A stretch of DNA of 64,000 nt from Candidatus Altarchaeales archaeon WOR_SM1_86-2 (GCA_001723855.1 MCBC01000067.1:16877-80876), one strand, 5' to 3'; counted from the first letter of the stretch, positions 1-8,541 are shown. Notes: generated from the letters alone by a model not told the origin. A program made the numbers and translations.

Positions 1-120
1 AAGGTAAGCGATTAATTTAAGTGCGATATGCTCCTCGGTTTCCATTAAATCTTTAAAAAGGATTAATTTCTTTGATTTTCCGGTTTCTGATGCTATGTTG
101 AATGTGTATTTCTTTTTCAT
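1..120 (-). CDS. Partial hypothetical protein (5' end only)
   Basis: An ATG at 118-120 opens a frame running off the left edge (40 codons visible, starting MKKKYTFNIASETGKSKK). It begins 4 nt after the Rpp29 stop, so the two are probably co-transcribed. The pattern ET-E-H-ALKLIAYL is loosely reminiscent of the N-terminus of YaeQ-like proteins, but too little is visible to name it. Confidence 0.55.
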   Translation of the reverse strand, partial: MKKKYTFNIASETGKSKKLILFKDLMETEEHIALKLIAYL

Positions 121-124
121 TTCT

Positions 125-406
125 TTAGAATCTTATCCTGTATTTCTTCTTAACCCTGTCTTCAGGGCGGGCAACAAGCAGTTTGCCGTCAACCCTCACA
201 ATAGTGCCCTCGGGGAGTGTTATATCCAGTGTAACACAATCCTTAGGTACCTTCTTTTCATTCCCCTCTGTCTCAATTGTCAGGGTGTTTCTCGTCTCAT
301 CAACCACCCTGCCTTTAATGTTTTTATAGCCCTCATGCGCGGCGTCGGATACTTCCGCGTAAAGCCCGATTAATTCATGCCGCAGTATGTTGTAGGGGGT
401 TATCAT
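125..406 (-). CDS. rnp1: Ribonuclease P protein component 1 (Rpp29/Pop4 family)
   Basis: This 93-residue protein matches archaeal Rpp29, a subunit of RNase P, which trims the 5' leader of pre-tRNA. It starts with ITPYNILRHELIGL and continues with the small beta-barrel region containing GRVVDETRNTL, both hallmarks of the family; length is normal. In many archaea rnp1 lies in the ribosomal protein operon beside rps17 and rpl29. Here it is followed by an unrelated partial frame and is divergent from a small unknown gene, so it is detached from that operon. Identification rests on the conserved N-terminal motif. Confidence 0.9.
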   Translation of the reverse strand: MITPYNILRHELIGLYAEVSDAAHEGYKNIKGRVVDETRNTLTIETEGNEKKVPKDCVTLDITLPEGTIVRVDGKLLVARPEDRVKKKYRIRF

Positions 407-442
407 TTTTTATATATTCAAAACAGAAATTAATAATTAAAA

Positions 443-730
443 ATGGGTGAGATCGTATACAGGAGAAAACTCTCCGCAGAGGAGGTAAATGAAGGCTTTT
501 TGTTTATCACCAAAGAAGGACTTAAGCGCCTTCCTGCGGTTTCCGAAACCTTCAAAATCCGGATCAGCGACAGGGAATTTGAAGTTAAAATAGATGCCGG
601 GCAGAAGATACATTTAAAGGAAATCACTGAGTTCCCCGGGTTGAAAAAGGGTGCGGAAATAGCGTTTGTTAAGGAGGCGGGTGAAGAGGGCAAATACTGG
701 TTGTATGCGCTTACGAAGCAGCTGCCCTGA
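443..730 (+). CDS. Small uncharacterised protein
   Basis: A 95-residue soluble, charged protein starting MGEIVYRRKLSAEEV, with alternating beta-like segments and no membrane segment or cysteine motif. It is transcribed divergently from rnp1 with only 36 bp between the starts, which must hold both promoters. I do not recognise the family. The frame uses codons like its neighbours and has a plausible ATG, so it is probably real. Confidence 0.6.
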   Translation: MGEIVYRRKLSAEEVNEGFLFITKEGLKRLPAVSETFKIRISDREFEVKIDAGQKIHLKEITEFPGLKKGAEIAFVKEAGEEGKYWLYALTKQLP

Positions 731-838
731 CGGGTTTGATCCACCCTCCGCTTAACAATCTCTTCAACAATTTTTATATACAGGAATCTAACTAGGGTAT
801 TGCATTTCAATGCCATTCCATTTACTTCAGTAGAAAAG

Positions 839-2194
839 ATGTTTTCAAAAATATTGTTCATTGAGCCGCCAAAAGACTACTGGTTTGTGATGGGAGAGTA
901 TGTCTCGCCGCCCACGGGATTGCTCATCCTGGCAGCATATATCGAGCAGGAAATCCCGGATATGGAAATAGAAATCCTTGACTGCCAGGCGCAAAGAAAA
1001 AATTGGAAGGACGTTGAGCGAACAGCGGAAACAGCGAAAATTGTTGATAAGGGTATTGTTACTGTTTTAGGCGGCTCGCATTTTACGTTTACTGCAGAGG
1101 AATCTCTCAATGACTTTCCAGAGATCGATTATATTGTCATGGGCGAGGGTGAAGTGACGCTGGTGGAATTAATCAAAACGCTAAGAACAGGGAAAAACCA
1201 GGGGGATGTAAAGGGGTTATCGTTCAAGCATAACGGAAAAATCATTCAAACACCACCCAGGCCGTTAATCGAAAACCTTGACGCTCTGCCATATCCCGCA
1301 TACCATCTAGTTGAAAATGATATTAAAAGATATCATTTCTCCATGATGGCAGGTAAAAACACGAGATACATGATACTTGAGGGCGCAAGAGGCTGCGATC
1401 ATAGATGCTCGTTTTGCACACAGTGGAAATACTGGAGGGGTATGTGGAGAACAAAATCAGCTAAACGGATCGCTGATGAAATAGAATATCTAAACGAAAC
1501 CTACGGCGGCGTCTTCCTGTGGCTTACCGACGATAACTTTGACTATGAAAAACGGGCAAATGCGTTATGGCAGGAACTGCGGCACCGCAGTTGTAGAGAG
1601 GACATCATGCTGTTTTTACAGGCAAGAACCGATGATGTGGTTAAAAACCCCGCTATGGTGGCAAAGCTGCGGGATGTCGGCAACTACTGGGTTATGCTCG
1701 GCGTTGAAAATAATTCAAATTCAACTCTTAAAGAATTCAAAAAAGGAACAAATGTCCATGACGCGTATAAAGCAATAAAACTTTTGAATGACAACGGGAT
1801 ATTCTCGCATGCAATGTTCGTAATAGGCTCCAGGAAGGATACCGCTGAGTCTATTAAGCGGTTGAGGCGGTTCTCGCTCGATCTGGGTCCGGACTTTGCG
1901 ATATATACCGCTCTCACGCCTTTCCCGGGTACGGAATATTATGACGCTGCAAGAAAAAACGGGTGGATAGAGGATGAAAATTATTCGCACTATGATATGG
2001 TGCATGCGATCATGCCCACTGAAACATTATCGCGAAGGGAAGTACAGGAGGAATTATACGGATGTTACCGGGCATTTTATGGCTCCATGACAAAAAACAT
2101 AGCGGGAGTGTTTTCTAAAAACAAGCTTAAAAGAACGTTATATCGGCATATGGCCGGACAGAGTGTATTGAAAAAACTGGAGTATTTGATTTGA
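839..2194 (+). CDS. B12-binding domain radical SAM protein
   Basis: Predicted cobalamin-dependent radical SAM enzyme of unknown substrate. The N-terminal part (about residues 1-140 from the chosen start) resembles a B12-binding fold ending in TVLGGSHFTFTAEESL. The radical SAM cluster motif CDHRCSFC lies near residue 190, followed by a TIM-barrel region with FLQARTDD and FPGTEYYD. I chose the ATG at 839, which begins MFSKILFIEPP as family members do; an in-frame ATG at 800 adds 13 unconvincing residues. The B12 domain looks shortened: KNWKDVE joins directly to RTAETAKIVDK, where relatives usually have some 20 more residues (inference from memory of the family). The next gene starts 6 nt after the stop. 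Confidence 0.82.
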   Translation: MFSKILFIEPPKDYWFVMGEYVSPPTGLLILAAYIEQEIPDMEIEILDCQAQRKNWKDVERTAETAKIVDKGIVTVLGGSHFTFTAEESLNDFPEIDYIVMGEGEVTLVELIKTLRTGKNQGDVKGLSFKHNGKIIQTPPRPLIENLDALPYPAYHLVENDIKRYHFSMMAGKNTRYMILEGARGCDHRCSFCTQWKYWRGMWRTKSAKRIADEIEYLNETYGGVFLWLTDDNFDYEKRANALWQELRHRSCREDIMLFLQARTDDVVKNPAMVAKLRDVGNYWVMLGVENNSNSTLKEFKKGTNVHDAYKAIKLLNDNGIFSHAMFVIGSRKDTAESIKRLRRFSLDLGPDFAIYTALTPFPGTEYYDAARKNGWIEDENYSHYDMVHAIMPTETLSRREVQEELYGCYRAFYGSMTKNIAGVFSKNKLKRTLYRHMAGQSVLKKLEYLI

Positions 2195-2199
2195 ACCAA

Positions 2200-2901
2200 A
2201 TGAAACCAAAAATGCGTGTAATGAGTTATATAATCCTCTCGATCACGGGAGCTGTATTGATCATAATAATGTCACTAAGTTCTTCAAATATGAACAATAT
2301 CCCCTTTTTTGATAAACTGTTTGTAGGGGTGGTATTTATGTCAAGCTGCATATTGGGCATATCTTTTGCCTTAAGACCAAACTGGCTCAAAGGACTCGCA
2401 AAACGAGAAAGCAGTGACGTAAACAAAAGGCAAACCCGGACAACAGCGAGAAAAAGACAGGGCCATCATCCAGAATGTATGCGGTTTAAGGGCCATACAA
2501 TTATTATAAAAAATAAAATTTTCTGTGCAGGCTGCCTTGGTTTGGCAACAGGGTCTATTATATCGATTTTCTTCATGGTTATCTATATATTTCTTTCCAG
2601 CGAAATATCCTCCAAAATCTTTCCGGTCCTTATTTTCCCAGGGATGATTCTTGTCGCGATCAATTACATGGAAACGGCGATTACCATGAGAAACGCAGCC
2701 CTGCACGTAATTTCAAATATATTCCTCGTGATCGGCTTCTTTTTTGTTGTCACGGGCATTCTTCAATTAACAGGCAGCATTATCTACGGTGTGTTTGGGA
2801 TCATCATATCATTTCTCTGGCTGGATACAAGGATCCAACTCTCAAACTTTCGTCATGCAGGGATCTGTAAAGATTGCACTGAAGACTGTAAAGCGTATTG
2901 A
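2200..2901 (+). CDS. Membrane protein with HPEC...CAGC cysteine motif
   Basis: About 233 residues with two N-terminal hydrophobic segments, a soluble loop and three or four C-terminal ones. The loop has HHPECMRF and, about 20 residues on, FCAGCLGLATG, an arrangement seen in archaeal membrane proteins of unknown function that may bind metal. The C-terminus adds CKDCTEDC. It begins just after the radical SAM gene, so the two are probably co-transcribed. The ATG at 2200 is preferred over a TTG at 2191 that overlaps the upstream stop. Function unknown. Confidence 0.75.
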   Translation: MKPKMRVMSYIILSITGAVLIIIMSLSSSNMNNIPFFDKLFVGVVFMSSCILGISFALRPNWLKGLAKRESSDVNKRQTRTTARKRQGHHPECMRFKGHTIIIKNKIFCAGCLGLATGSIISIFFMVIYIFLSSEISSKIFPVLIFPGMILVAINYMETAITMRNAALHVISNIFLVIGFFFVVTGILQLTGSIIYGVFGIIISFLWLDTRIQLSNFRHAGICKDCTEDCKAY

Positions 2902-2903
2902 AC

Positions 2904-3224
2904 TCACGTTTGCTTTGTTATCATTCTTATGCCTGCGATTAGGATTGCGATACCGATTATAACCGGAATAATCCACCAGAACTCAACATCATAGACCCAT
3001 TGGGGCAATCCTTGAATGTTTCTTAACCCGAACTCAAATATGATTCCCAGACCGATAAGAATAATTATCGCCCCCCAGATAATTGTGGATGTTCGCGATT
3101 TACCTGCACATTCTTCACATTCTTCACGCTCCTTTCTTTTAGCGCCCGTTAAAGAAGCGCCGCATTTACTGCAGAATTCTGCAGTATCATCATTCTGCTT
3201 TCCGCATTTTGAACAGTAGGGCAT
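2904..3224 (-). CDS. Zinc-ribbon membrane protein
   Basis: A 106-residue protein with an N-terminal zinc ribbon (YCSKCGKQN, then FCSKCGASL), a second cysteine pair CEECAG and two transmembrane helices (about residues 47-65 and 82-100). Such zinc-ribbon plus membrane-domain proteins are common in methanogens and relatives; their function is unknown. Convergent with the preceding membrane protein gene, 2 nt apart. Confidence 0.8.
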   Translation of the reverse strand: MPYCSKCGKQNDDTAEFCSKCGASLTGAKRKEREECEECAGKSRTSTIIWGAIIILIGLGIIFEFGLRNIQGLPQWVYDVEFWWIIPVIIGIAILIAGIRMITKQT

Positions 3225-3239
3225 AATTTCACCTCCTTA

Positions 3240-3285
3240 TTCATTTTAGTTATTATATTTATAAATTTTATATTTATAAATAAAA
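3240..3285. promoter_or_regulatory. Divergent promoter region with TATA-like elements
   Basis: The 61 bp between the divergent zinc-ribbon and GIN-lipoprotein genes contain overlapping AT-rich, partly palindromic TATA-like elements (tatatttataaat and its mirror). Their positions, about 20-40 bp from the two starts, suit archaeal promoters with short leaders. Confidence 0.4.
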
Positions 3286-4014
3286 GTGAAAAATATAAAA
3301 AAATTTTTAACAGGGATTGTAATGTTGGTTGTTTTGTTGGCATCGGGATGTATTTCTGATCCTAACTGTATAAACGGTTCCGGTAACGTGGTCTCGGAAA
3401 CAAGAACCGCCGACACGTTTCACAGTGTGGAAATGGAGTGCAGCGGTAATCTGTATGTAACGCAAACCTGGGAGTCAGGAGTGCGAGTCGAAACAGACGA
3501 TAATATAATGCCGCTTTTAAAGACAGATGTTATAAACGGTGTACTTATCATAAAAAGAGGCGGAACCAGATGTTTGAGCCCCACGAAACTAAACATATAT
3601 GTTTCTATGGATGATGTAAAACGATTATCTTTAAGCGGTTCGGGAAATATTATCGGCAGGTCCGAAATAACTTCCGACGACCTTGAGGTAAGTTTAAGCG
3701 GTTCGGGGGATATAGATCTGCAGGTGGATACAAAACGCCTTAAATCTGAAATTTCGGGCTCGGGGGAATCAAAATTTACAGGCAAAGCATCATCCCATGA
3801 TGCGACAATAAGCGGTTCCGGAGATTTGAAAGCATACGATCTTGTAACAGAGAAATCGACAGTTCAAGTCACGGGTTCGGGAAAATCCGAAGTATTTGCC
3901 TCAGAAGAGTTAAATGTGAAGATCACAGGCAGCGGGGATGTGTACTACAAGGGTAACCCGGCGACGGTTAACAAGGAAATATTGGGATCCGGGGAACTGA
4001 AAAAGGCAGACTAA
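3286..4014 (+). CDS. GIN-domain (DUF2807) lipoprotein
   Basis: A 242-residue exported protein. The signal peptide ends in the lipobox LASGC, so it is probably lipid-anchored outside the cell. The mature part is a run of SGSG-containing strands (LSGSGNIIG, LSGSGDIDL, ISGSGESKF, ISGSGDLKA, VTGSGKSEV, ITGSGDVYY), typical of the GIN/DUF2807 beta-helical domain once called a putative auto-transporter adhesin head. The start is GTG at 3286, the only start giving a normal signal peptide. Role unknown, probably surface binding. Confidence 0.85.
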   Translation: MKNIKKFLTGIVMLVVLLASGCISDPNCINGSGNVVSETRTADTFHSVEMECSGNLYVTQTWESGVRVETDDNIMPLLKTDVINGVLIIKRGGTRCLSPTKLNIYVSMDDVKRLSLSGSGNIIGRSEITSDDLEVSLSGSGDIDLQVDTKRLKSEISGSGESKFTGKASSHDATISGSGDLKAYDLVTEKSTVQVTGSGKSEVFASEELNVKITGSGDVYYKGNPATVNKEILGSGELKKAD

Positions 4015-4046
4015 AATACAGAATATACCGGGATGCTCCAGAGTTT

Positions 4047-4628
4047 CTAGATTTTATTTAAAATTTCCTTAACAAGTCTTTCATAGTTTGACCCCGGAGC
4101 AACCTTCTTTATGATCCCGTAGTTATTCAATATTTCTTTTCTAAAGAATTCTCCCTCAACCCCGGCATCCATTTTCGTATATGCTGTGATACATTCCAGG
4201 GCCAGAGATTTTGCTCTATTAAATAAAAAACTTTCATTGAATTCTTTATTAATCCCGGAAAAAATAACATCGGACGATATTAACGCAGCGTCCTCATCCT
4301 CCCTTATACCAGAAACTTCTGCACCCATGTATGCCGCAGCACCCTCCAAGACCGGGTAATCGCCCCCATGAGTTACCTTTCTATAACTCAATTTCTCCTT
4401 TTCAAATATCGCCTTGTAAAACAATTCGACATCATCAACAAAATTAACCACAAATATCCTGCTGTTTAAAACATTTTTATATGTTTTTGAGGTCTTGTAG
4501 AGTTTCAACACAATTTTTTCATGGTCGGGGGTTGAGATGCCGATCGGGGCAGAATGCGGCTCTTCATTCCATGTTGTTACGATGGTTTCATATATCCAGT
4601 TTTTGTTTAGTTTGGTTAAGGGATTCAT
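4047..4628 (-). CDS. DUF447 family protein
   Basis: A 193-residue protein of the archaeal DUF447 family, whose fold resembles flavin-reductase-like FMN-binding barrels (family knowledge); role unproven. It starts MNPLTKLNKNWIYETIVTTW and contains SAPIGIST and FVVNFVDDVELFYKA as in relatives; length is normal. Its first 78 bp recur at 6091-6168, just downstream of an HTH gene, with a DUF1016 nuclease between the copies. The native arrangement was therefore probably HTH gene then DUF447, and this full-length gene uses a 5' end now separated from its original promoter. Confidence 0.8.
   Translation of the reverse strand: MNPLTKLNKNWIYETIVTTWNEEPHSAPIGISTPDHEKIVLKLYKTSKTYKNVLNSRIFVVNFVDDVELFYKAIFEKEKLSYRKVTHGGDYPVLEGAAAYMGAEVSGIREDEDAALISSDVIFSGINKEFNESFLFNRAKSLALECITAYTKMDAGVEGEFFRKEILNNYGIIKKVAPGSNYERLVKEILNKI
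4551..4628 (-). repeat. Direct repeat: 5' end of DUF447, functional copy
   Basis: These 78 bp (codons 1-26 of DUF447) are repeated at 6091-6168 in the same orientation. The first 47 bp are identical; the last 31 bp differ at about five positions. The repeats bracket 1.46 kb containing the DUF1016 gene. Confidence 0.9.
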
Positions 4629-4779
4629 TTTTTTGTTTGTTGTAATTCTTTGAGGGCGGATGTTTTTGGTCTTACATATTTGTTTTCATAATAGAACCAA
4701 CAAAACTTTCAAAATTTATTGTTTTTTGAAAGATTTGAAAGCTTTAATGTTCTTCCATTCTCATCATAACTTTTTGTTG

Positions 4780-4992
4780 TTATACTAAATACAAAAAATA
4801 CAACTTATAGAGTTTTTTGTATATCTTATTTGCTCCCACCCGGATTTTTGGTTGAGCAGGTTTGGAGATACTTCGTGCGGGAATATTTTCATTCTCCTCC
4901 ATCTCCTTTGCAAGTTCATCAAACCCCGGAATATCCGCATACACCAGATACCTTACACTTTTATTTTCAAACATTCTCGAATTATTATTCAT
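4780..4992 (-). CDS. Short uncharacterised ORF downstream of DUF1016
   Basis: About 70 residues (MNNNSRMFENKSV..., with VYADIPGFDELAKEMEENE) starting at the end of the DUF1016 C-terminal frame. The last dozen residues are low-complexity KLYKLYFLYLV read from AT-rich DNA. Further in-frame-like fragments downstream (for example YYENKYVRPKTSALKEL around 4645-4700) suggest it is the front of a decayed larger gene. An ATG at 5013 is also possible. Family not recognised. Confidence 0.35.
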   Translation of the reverse strand: MNNNSRMFENKSVRYLVYADIPGFDELAKEMEENENIPARSISKPAQPKIRVGANKIYKKLYKLYFLYLV

Positions 4993-6028
4993 TCCGATTT
5001 CTTCAGATTGCATTCAAGCTCCGATTCAATCTTTTCTATTGTTGGGAGACTTGCTTTCAACTCGTCTGGTACCTGGGCAACTATCTTATATTCCGACACA
5101 CCGATTGGTTTGGTCATATCTCTTAGAGCATATTCTGCAATTATTCTATTTTTTGTTTTGCATAATATAATCCCTATTGAGGGATTGTCCCGTCTTGTTT
5201 TTAAAACATCATCCAGTACCGAGAGATAAAAATTAATTTTACCTGCATATTCTGGCTTAAAGTCACCGGTCTTCAATTCTACGGCAACATAACACCTTAA
5301 TTTTAAATGGTAAAACAAGAGGTCGATATAATATCATTTTTATCAACCTCTATGTGATATTGACTGCCAACAAAAGCAAAACCAACGCCAAGTTCAAGCA
5401 AAAACTTTGTGATCTGTTTTGTGAGCTGACTTTCTATCTCCTTTTCTCTTGCGTCTTCGCCGATAGTTAAAAAATCAAAAACATAAGGGTCTTTAAGCAT
5501 ATCCGTTGCCAGATCAGATTGTGGTTTTTGCAGTGTTAAGTCAAAATTTGTTGTTTTCTTTTCCAGTGCCTGCCTCCCATAAAGATTAGATTCTATCTGG
5601 TGAACCAAAACATTTCTTGACCAGCCGTTTTCAATTGTTTTGTTAATATACCATATCCTTTCTTCATCACCTTTAATCTTGTCAATCAATATACAATTAT
5701 GAAACCATGGGATTTGTGCAGCAACCTGCTGCACAATTTCAAAATCAGGATAGGTTTTAGCAAACTTTTGCATATATTTTAAATTTCTGACTGAAAACCC
5801 TTTCATTTCAGGAAAACTCATTCTTAAATCTCTTGATAAGTTATCAATTATTTTGGCTCCCCACCCCTCTTTCTCATGTTTTTCAAGTATGCTTTTCCCG
5901 ATTTCCCAGTAGAGAATAACAAGTTCCCTGTTAACAGATAATACTGCTCTTTGCCGGGCGGATTGTATTTTCTGTTTTAAATCATTGATTAATTCTGCAT
6001 AACTTTCGTTGCCCTCCTCGGATTTCAT
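4989..6028 (-). pseudogene. DUF1016/YhcG-type PDDEXK nuclease, frameshifted
   Basis: Two overlapping frames together make one YhcG-like protein. The N-terminal part (from 6028) has the DUF1016_N helices (RAVLSVNRELVILYWEIGK, GFSVRNLKYMQKFAKTYP). The C-terminal part (5318-4989) has the PDDEXK core (LRCYVAVELKTGDFKPEYAG) and the family ending LRDMTKPIGVSEYKI. The break is near 5325-5335: restoring one base gives the expected YIDLLFYHLKLR, as in the paralogue at 49-50 kb. The start is set at 6028, six bases after the strong Shine-Dalgarno sequence aaggag, which is unusual in this window. Upstream lies a relic of the DUF447 5' end. Family members are predicted nucleases of unclear role. A sequencing error cannot be excluded. 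Confidence 0.8.
5714..5736. repeat. Perfect palindrome inside the DUF1016 frame
   Basis: Stem ttgtgcagca, loop acc, stem tgctgcacaa: ten perfect base pairs with a 3-nt loop. It encodes IVQQVAAQ just before IPWFHN. The other two DUF1016 genes in the window have different palindromes at the same place. Confidence 0.9.
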
Positions 6029-6051
6029 ATCCATCTCCTTGAAATTTATTT

Positions 6052-6168
6052 TTATTTTAAAAAATAAAAAGTTCTACAAAAGATACGACAAGAATGCGGC
6101 TCTTTATTCCGGGTTGTAACTATGGTTTCATATATCCAGTTTTTGTTTAGTTTGGTTAAGGGATTCAT
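6052..6168 (-). pseudogene. Relic of the DUF447 5' end upstream of DUF1016
   Basis: The first 26 codons of DUF447 repeated 8 nt after the HTH gene stop, where DUF447 itself would be expected. The copy carries W-to-R and E-to-K changes, then runs into unrelated sequence and stops at 6052-6054, 17 nt before the first ATG of the DUF1016 cargo. I read it as the displaced original 5' end, left upstream when the cargo unit inserted. Confidence 0.85.
6091..6168 (-). repeat. Direct repeat: 5' end of DUF447, displaced copy
   Basis: Partner of 4551-4628. Distance between the two ATGs is 1540 bp. Confidence 0.9.
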
Positions 6169-6179
6169 TTTTTCTGCCT

Positions 6180-6503
6180 TTATCTGCCGCCTTTCAGCCT
6201 CTCAACCTCTTTATCCAATTCCTTAACCTTCCTTTTCAGCATCCTGATTTCCTCGTCCTTAACTATTAACTTCTTTGTCATCTTCCCCACATGCTCAACC
6301 CACCACTGGTTCTGCCTTCCGACCTTCTCGTGAAATAATTTACCGTCTGCCTTTAAAGCCATCAAATGAGCGGTTGTGGAATACCAGTTCAAACCCACTG
6401 CCTTTGCGATCTGCCCGGTTGTTCTCGGAAACGTTTGATGCACAAAGTAATCTAGTATCTCCTTTCTTATCTCCTCCGTGGTTCTTCTCTTTCGTTTTGA
6501 CAT
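6180..6503 (-). CDS. Winged-helix DNA-binding protein with C-terminal coiled coil
   Basis: About 107 residues. Residues 8-65 form a winged-helix-like domain (EEIRKEILDYFVHQTFPRTT, then IAKAVGLNWYSTTAHL as recognition region). The C-terminus is a heptad-like coiled coil (about residues 75-107, LKRKVKELDKEVERLKGG) suited to dimerisation. Probable transcriptional regulator. The start is ATG 6503 rather than TTG 6509. It precedes the DUF447 relic, so it was probably the original upstream partner of DUF447. Confidence 0.7.
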   Translation of the reverse strand: MSKRKRRTTEEIRKEILDYFVHQTFPRTTGQIAKAVGLNWYSTTAHLMALKADGKLFHEKVGRQNQWWVEHVGKMTKKLIVKDEEIRMLKRKVKELDKEVERLKGGR

Positions 6504-6589
6504 AGTCAATTAAGTATTTACAAGAATTAGTTTAAAAATACTTTTTATATTCAAAGGTCTAAATATTAATTAGTTTAAAAATACTAAAA

Positions 6590-7084
6590 ATGAGAAAATA
6601 CAGAAAAATATGGTACCGGGATAATAAAGGGGATGTTAGATGCGTGGAGCCCCCTGCTTACTATGTCGAAGATGAGGGGGAAGTGATAAGGATAGAATGG
6701 GAAGATTCGATACAGGAAATCCCTAAGAATAGGATCATAGAAGATGTTGAATATGAAGATGAATGTTTTATCTCCACTGCTGTGTACGGGACACGCTCGG
6801 AAAAGCAGCTCGATGTGCTCAGGGATTTCAGGGATGATGTGATGAAGACAAATTTTATTGGAAAATTGCTTTTGGGGTATTATTACAAGATAGGTCCGGG
6901 CATAGCGGATAAAATCGCAGACGATGAAAATGCAAAGAAAAAACTTCGCAGTCTCATTGATCTGGGTGTTTCCGTGATAGAGCAGAGAAATAAAGCAAGC
7001 GGGCACTTAAAGTTCCTTTACGGCATCGTGGGTATCGGGCTTTACTGTATCGTATGTTTTGCCGCAAAGATTATTACCCTCTAA
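6590..7084 (+). CDS. CFIATAAYG-motif protein
   Basis: 164 residues. The central segment CFISTAVYGTRSEKQLDVLR followed by a GKLLLGYYYKIGPGIAD-like stretch matches the widespread CFIATAAYG family, whose cysteine-containing motif precedes a helical segment. The N-terminal 55 residues are beta-rich and acidic; a hydrophobic segment near the C-terminus (LYGIVGIGLYCIVCFA) could anchor it to a membrane. Function unknown. Divergent from the winged-helix gene across 86 bp of very AT-rich DNA. Confidence 0.75.
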   Translation: MRKYRKIWYRDNKGDVRCVEPPAYYVEDEGEVIRIEWEDSIQEIPKNRIIEDVEYEDECFISTAVYGTRSEKQLDVLRDFRDDVMKTNFIGKLLLGYYYKIGPGIADKIADDENAKKKLRSLIDLGVSVIEQRNKASGHLKFLYGIVGIGLYCIVCFAAKIITL

Positions 7085-7320
7085 TCAATCCCATATCGAC
7101 AAACCTTGTGTGCTCGCCCCGCAGATAATATGCTCCAGGACCCTTACCCCCACCAACCCGCACGCTCTGATCAGGTGATCCGTCGCCTTAATGTCATCAT
7201 CCGCAGGCTATGTTTCGCCGCTCGGACGGCTGTGCACGAAGATCACCTCCGGCAGATTCACCGACTATTTCTCTTATGACTTCCCCCGGGCTCACAACGC
7301 TTGAGGCTAAATTTCCTTTT
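7085..7320 (-). pseudogene. radC: radC (JAB-domain) remnant
   Basis: Minus-strand fragments of a RadC-type protein: VVSPGEVIREIV in one frame, then after a frameshift near 7255 VIFVHSRPSGET, an in-frame TAG near 7208-7210, and PADDDIKATDHLIRACGLVG with VRVLEHIICG to a stop next to 7085. These align with the conserved C-terminal JAB region of RadC (metal motif HxHPSG), with the second His already changed to Arg. The N-terminal half is missing. A clear ruin. Confidence 0.75.
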
Positions 7321-7679
7321 GAAAGAGTTATGCCTGTTTTGTATCCAGCGATTCTGATTTAAAAAACCATATACAAAAATTCGGTTTTTTCCATACTTCA
7401 CGTAATCAATATCAAACACCCGGGAAATGATCATAAGAGGATGGCAACAACACCTGCGATACAACCCGTAACTGGAATGATGTCGGAACAACCGGCTGCA
7501 CGTATTCCTACACGTAATAACGAATAAATTGATATCTGGTTACGGATGGAAAAGTTGACGGGCACATAAAGAATTTATTAAGCCAAAATATAATTCAGTT
7601 ATCTTATTGATAATTATCCGTTTTATTAATATGAACCCCCTATATTAATATTATACGCTCAGATTTCTGATAATTCAAA
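7321..7679. other. Gene-poor stretch with coding debris
   Basis: No intact gene. On the plus strand around 7440-7520 a short open stretch reads like a cysteine-containing surface-protein fragment (NNTCDTTRNWNDVGTTGC) and stops. The last 80 bp before the CBS genes are AT-rich and should hold their promoter (tatattaatattata near 7644). Confidence 0.4.
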
Positions 7680-8084
7680 ATGCTTACGACAAAGGACTTG
7701 ATGGTCAAGAACCCTCTTTACTGCAACCCGGACGACTCTCTGGAGCAGGTTAATAAGTTCATGTGCAAACACCAAGTGGCTCATTTGCCTGTCGTTGAAA
7801 AAAATAAGGTTATCGGAATGGTGGCTTTAAAGGACATACTAAATAATTCTTTCGCCTCTGGCTTTGATCTGGATGCCTTAAAACGGGCCCATGTCAGGGA
7901 TGTTATGCTTTCCGACCCGGTTCTTGTGAAAGAAAACGCAGAATTTAAAGATTTGATTACGCTAATGCTCAAAAAGGGAGCGGAATGTGTCCCGGTTGTC
8001 GATGATGAAATGCACCTGCTCGGACTCATGGGGAGAAAAGAAGTTTTGGAGGGAACCGTGACGGCGATTAAGGATTACGAATAA
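7680..8084 (+). CDS. Two-CBS-domain protein
   Basis: 134 residues forming one CBS pair. The first CBS contains VKNPLYCNPDDSLEQ and HLPVVEKNKVIGMVALKDIL; the second contains VRDVMLSDPVLVKENAEFKD and CVPVVDDEMHLLGL. Stand-alone CBS pairs usually bind adenine nucleotides or SAM and regulate partners (family knowledge). A paralogue follows after 37 bp and a KaiC-like ATPase after that, suggesting a small energy- or signal-sensing operon; the partner is not known. Confidence 0.9.
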   Translation: MLTTKDLMVKNPLYCNPDDSLEQVNKFMCKHQVAHLPVVEKNKVIGMVALKDILNNSFASGFDLDALKRAHVRDVMLSDPVLVKENAEFKDLITLMLKKGAECVPVVDDEMHLLGLMGRKEVLEGTVTAIKDYE

Positions 8085-8121
8085 TCATAAACATACATAT
8101 TAGTATACAAAAAAGGTAAAA

Positions 8122-8541
8122 ATGCTAACCGCAAAGGAAATAATGATTAAAGATCCGCTGTATTGCGGCCCAATGGACCCCATATCCTATACCAATAAGT
8201 TAATGTGCAAGCATCATATAGGGCATATGCCCGTCGTCAACGAAGAAAAAAAGGTTGTTGGAATCGTAGCGTTAAGGGATTTGAATATGTACTCCCTCGC
8301 ATTCAGCCAGGGGCTGGGGGGAATGAGGACAACCTGTGTCAAGGATGTTATGATCGCCAGACCGTGGACGGTGAAGGAGTATGTAAAATTTAAGGATATA
8401 CTTAATTTGATAGTTGAAAGACACGTAAAGGGTCTTCCGGTGGTTAACGATAAAATGGAATTGGTTGGGTTTATATGCAGAATGGAGGTTTTGAAGGGGA
8501 TGATGATGTTTATGGATAAGAATGGAAGTTTTTTAAAGTAA
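8122..8541 (+). CDS. Two-CBS-domain protein (paralogue)
   Basis: 139 residues, clearly homologous to the preceding CBS protein (MLTAKEIMIKDPLYCGPMDP against MLTTKDLMVKNPLYCNPDDS), hence a local duplication. Two CBS motifs: HMPVVNEEKKVVGIVALRDL and GLPVVNDKMELVGF. It differs by a Met/Gly-rich linker and a short C-terminal tail. The two may form a heterodimer. Confidence 0.9.
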   Translation: MLTAKEIMIKDPLYCGPMDPISYTNKLMCKHHIGHMPVVNEEKKVVGIVALRDLNMYSLAFSQGLGGMRTTCVKDVMIARPWTVKEYVKFKDILNLIVERHVKGLPVVNDKMELVGFICRMEVLKGMMMFMDKNGSFLK

